Part shown: positions 6,008-7,521 of the stretch, one piece after another | How positions within the stretch are numbered: the first letter of the stretch is position 1 | How the letters are laid out: every line of letters starts with the position of its first letter | Source: a bacterium | GTDB lineage: Bacteria > Atribacterota > Phoenicimicrobiia > Phoenicimicrobiales > Phoenicimicrobiaceae | DNA: 7,521 nucleotides | Reading direction: 5' to 3' | Assembly: GCA_018819665.1 (NCBI GenBank) | Contig: JAHJOY010000073.1 | Location: 1 to 7,521, forward strand | The notes under the pieces: generated by a model | What the model saw: the letters and a program-made list of their open reading frames with translations, nothing else | What the model was told of the DNA's origin: nothing | Databases searched by the model: none | Position numbers and translations under genes: made by a program

Positions 6008-7440
6008 TGGCTGAAATGATACAACCCAAAGAAAGAGTAAAAAGAGAGCAGATTCCTATGCCCGAACAAGAGCCCAAAGAGAGAATTTATAATTTTAAAG
6101 AAGTACCATTAGGCTACACTCGGGAACAGGCCATCTATGAGGCCCAAAGGTGTCTACAGTGTAAAAATCCTAAATGTGTTCCAGGTTGTCCGGCGGAGAT
6201 TAATATCCCTCAGTTTATTAAAAAAATTGTTGAGGAAGATTTTGCCGGTGCTTATCTGGAAATATTAAAAACCGATGACCTTCCGGCTATGACCGGAAGA
6301 GTATGCCCTCAAGAAGAACAGTGTCAGCAGGTTTGCATCTTAGAAAAACAGGGAAAACCGATAGCTATCGGTCGATTAGAACGCTTTGTCGCTGATTGGG
6401 CTCGCGAAAATAATATTCACGGAAAGTTACCAAAGATTAGTAAAAAAGAACAAAAAGTAGCCATAGTAGGTTCTGGCCCTGCCGGACTTACCTGTGCCGC
6501 TGATTTAGCTAAATTAGGTTATGAAGTTACTATCTTTGAAGCCTTACACCAACCTGGGGGAGTCTTAGTCTACGGTATTCCTGAATTTCGACTCCCTAAA
6601 TCGATAGTAGAATACGAAGTAAAAGAAATTGAAAAATTAGGGGTGAAAGTAGTAACTGATTTTGTAGTAGGGACTACCAAAAGTGTAGATAAATTAACTC
6701 AAGAATTTGATGCTATTTTCTTAGCCAATGGAGCAGGTGCCCCTCGGTTTATGAACATCCCCGGAGAGAACTTAAATGATGTTTATTCAGCAAATGAATT
6801 TTTAACTCGTTCTAATTTAATGAGAGCTTATGCTTTCCCAGAATATGATACTCCTGTTAAGATAGGCAAAAGGGCAGCTACTATCGGAGCAGGAAATGTA
6901 GCTATGGATTCAGCCCGCACTGCCTTAAGATTAGGAGCAGAAAAATCTTATATTGTTTATAGAAGATCAAGAAAAGAAGTTCCAGCTCGGGCAGAGGAAG
7001 TCCATCATGCTGAAGAAGAGGGGATAATCTTTAATTTTCTTACTCTTCCTATTAAAGTATTGGGTGATGATAAAGGTAATGTTATCGGAATGGAATGTCT
7101 AAAGATGGAATTAGGTGAACCGGATGATTCAGGTCGAAGAAGACCTATCCCTATCCCCGGTTCTAATTTTGTAATCGAAGTAGATATGGTCATTGATGCC
7201 ATTGGGACCTCAGCTAATCCTATCGTAGCTCGAAGCGCCACCGGAGTTGAGATTAACCAGTGGGGTTATTTCATTATAGATGATAACACCAAAGTTACTA
7301 CTAAAGAAGGGATATTCGCCGGAGGAGATATTGTTAGAGGTTCGGCTACAGTAATCTCGGCAGTAGGAGATGGTAAAGTAGCAGCTCGGGCAATTAAAGA
7401 ATTCTTGTCTTCGGATAAAAGTTTGAGAAAAAGGTTTTAA
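6007..7440 (+). CDS. nfnB: NADH-dependent reduced ferredoxin:NADP+ oxidoreductase, large subunit (GltD-like)
   Basis: Large subunit (477 residues) that in the known complex carries the bifurcating FAD, the NADPH site and two [4Fe-4S] clusters. The N-terminal domain has Cys49, 52, 57, 61 (CLQCKNPKCVPGCP) and Cys100, 106, 110 (RVCPQEEQCQQVC). Seven cysteines agree with Nfn, where one cluster uses a glutamate; Glu103 or Glu104 is the candidate. The FAD loop is VAIVGSGPAG (151-160), with PGGVLVYGIPEFRLPK (183-198) after it. The NADPH domain has TIGAGNVAMD (292-301) and the 2'-phosphate-type motif YRRSRKEVPAR (318-328). The final flavin motif is GIFAGGDIVRGSATVISAVG (435-454). Homologues are often labelled glutamate synthase small chain, but no GltB large subunit is present and nfnA is directly upstream, so Nfn is much the better call. 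It is the last gene in the window. Confidence 0.93.
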   Translation: MAEMIQPKERVKREQIPMPEQEPKERIYNFKEVPLGYTREQAIYEAQRCLQCKNPKCVPGCPAEINIPQFIKKIVEEDFAGAYLEILKTDDLPAMTGRVCPQEEQCQQVCILEKQGKPIAIGRLERFVADWARENNIHGKLPKISKKEQKVAIVGSGPAGLTCAADLAKLGYEVTIFEALHQPGGVLVYGIPEFRLPKSIVEYEVKEIEKLGVKVVTDFVVGTTKSVDKLTQEFDAIFLANGAGAPRFMNIPGENLNDVYSANEFLTRSNLMRAYAFPEYDTPVKIGKRAATIGAGNVAMDSARTALRLGAEKSYIVYRRSRKEVPARAEEVHHAEEEGIIFNFLTLPIKVLGDDKGNVIGMECLKMELGEPDDSGRRRPIPIPGSNFVIEVDMVIDAIGTSANPIVARSATGVEINQWGYFIIDDNTKVTTKEGIFAGGDIVRGSATVISAVGDGKVAARAIKEFLSSDKSLRKRF

Positions 7441-7446
7441 ATTTTG

Positions 7447-7495
7447 AATTGTGGTTTTTAGCTTTTAGTTATAAATTTTCAGTTTAATTGTGGTT
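7447..7495. repeat. 10-nt direct repeat in the 3' flank
   Basis: AATTGTGGTT occurs at 7447-7456 and again at 7486-7495, 39 bp apart, with similar T-rich sequence before each copy. Between them lie the related words TTTTTAGC and TTTTAGTT. The region after nfnB (7441-7521) holds no open reading frame I can support and no hairpin followed by a T run, so no rho-independent terminator is called. The repeat could be an eroded intergenic element or chance in AT-rich DNA. Confidence 0.35.
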
Positions 7496-7521
7496 ATAGG
7501 TTCGATTCATCAAACTTATTA

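Noticed and set aside
6007..7440. Glutamate synthase small chain (gltD) for the last gene
   Set aside because: There is no GltB large subunit nearby, nfnA is directly upstream with a one-base overlap, and the seven-cysteine N-terminus suits NfnB. The GltD name reflects shared ancestry only.
7491..7513. Possible tRNA T-arm, because of GGTTCGATTC at 7499-7508
   Set aside because: The flanking bases do not form the five-pair T stem, and no acceptor, anticodon or D arm can be drawn upstream, where only T-rich sequence and the end of nfnB occur.
7441..7521. Rho-independent terminator after nfnB
   Set aside because: T-rich stretches are present, but I could not find a stable GC-containing hairpin ahead of any of them.

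Overview
The window is a compact, one-strand metabolic operon from an AT-rich, strictly anaerobic fermentative bacterium. All eight genes lie on the + strand and cover nearly the whole sequence. The AT-rich, AGA-heavy codon use, the ferredoxin-dependent 2-oxoacid oxidoreductase, the acetate kinase and the electron-bifurcating Nfn complex fit anaerobes such as Atribacterota, Thermotogota or clostridial Firmicutes. The lineage is an inference; no rRNA or other taxonomic marker is present.

Layout. Positions 1-95 are a short leader with an imperfect 24-bp palindrome inside an array of 8-nt repeats. Then come a GntR-type regulator with an uncommon C-terminal domain (96-1094) and four subunits of a 2-oxoacid:ferredoxin oxidoreductase in the order delta-alpha-beta-gamma (korD 1091-1333, korA 1326-2480, korB 2477-3304, korC 3304-3858). 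A 52-bp gap precedes acetate kinase (ackA 3911-5113). A 36-bp gap precedes the two subunits of NADH-dependent reduced ferredoxin:NADP+ oxidoreductase (nfnA 5150-6007, nfnB 6007-7440). The last 81 bp hold no gene and no convincing terminator, only a 10-nt direct repeat.

How the genes fit together (inference from family knowledge). Kor oxidises a 2-oxoacid to an acyl-CoA and puts the electrons on ferredoxin. AckA makes ATP from an acyl phosphate; the phosphotransacylase needed to form it is not in the window. Nfn uses reduced ferredoxin plus NADH to make NADPH. Together this is a carbon-oxidation, substrate-level phosphorylation and redox-balancing module. The regulator overlaps korD by ATGA, so it is probably co-transcribed and translationally coupled with the enzymes it may control. 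The individual enzymes are well known. The less described parts are the regulator's C-terminal domain, the upstream palindrome and repeats, and the grouping of the three enzymes under one regulator.
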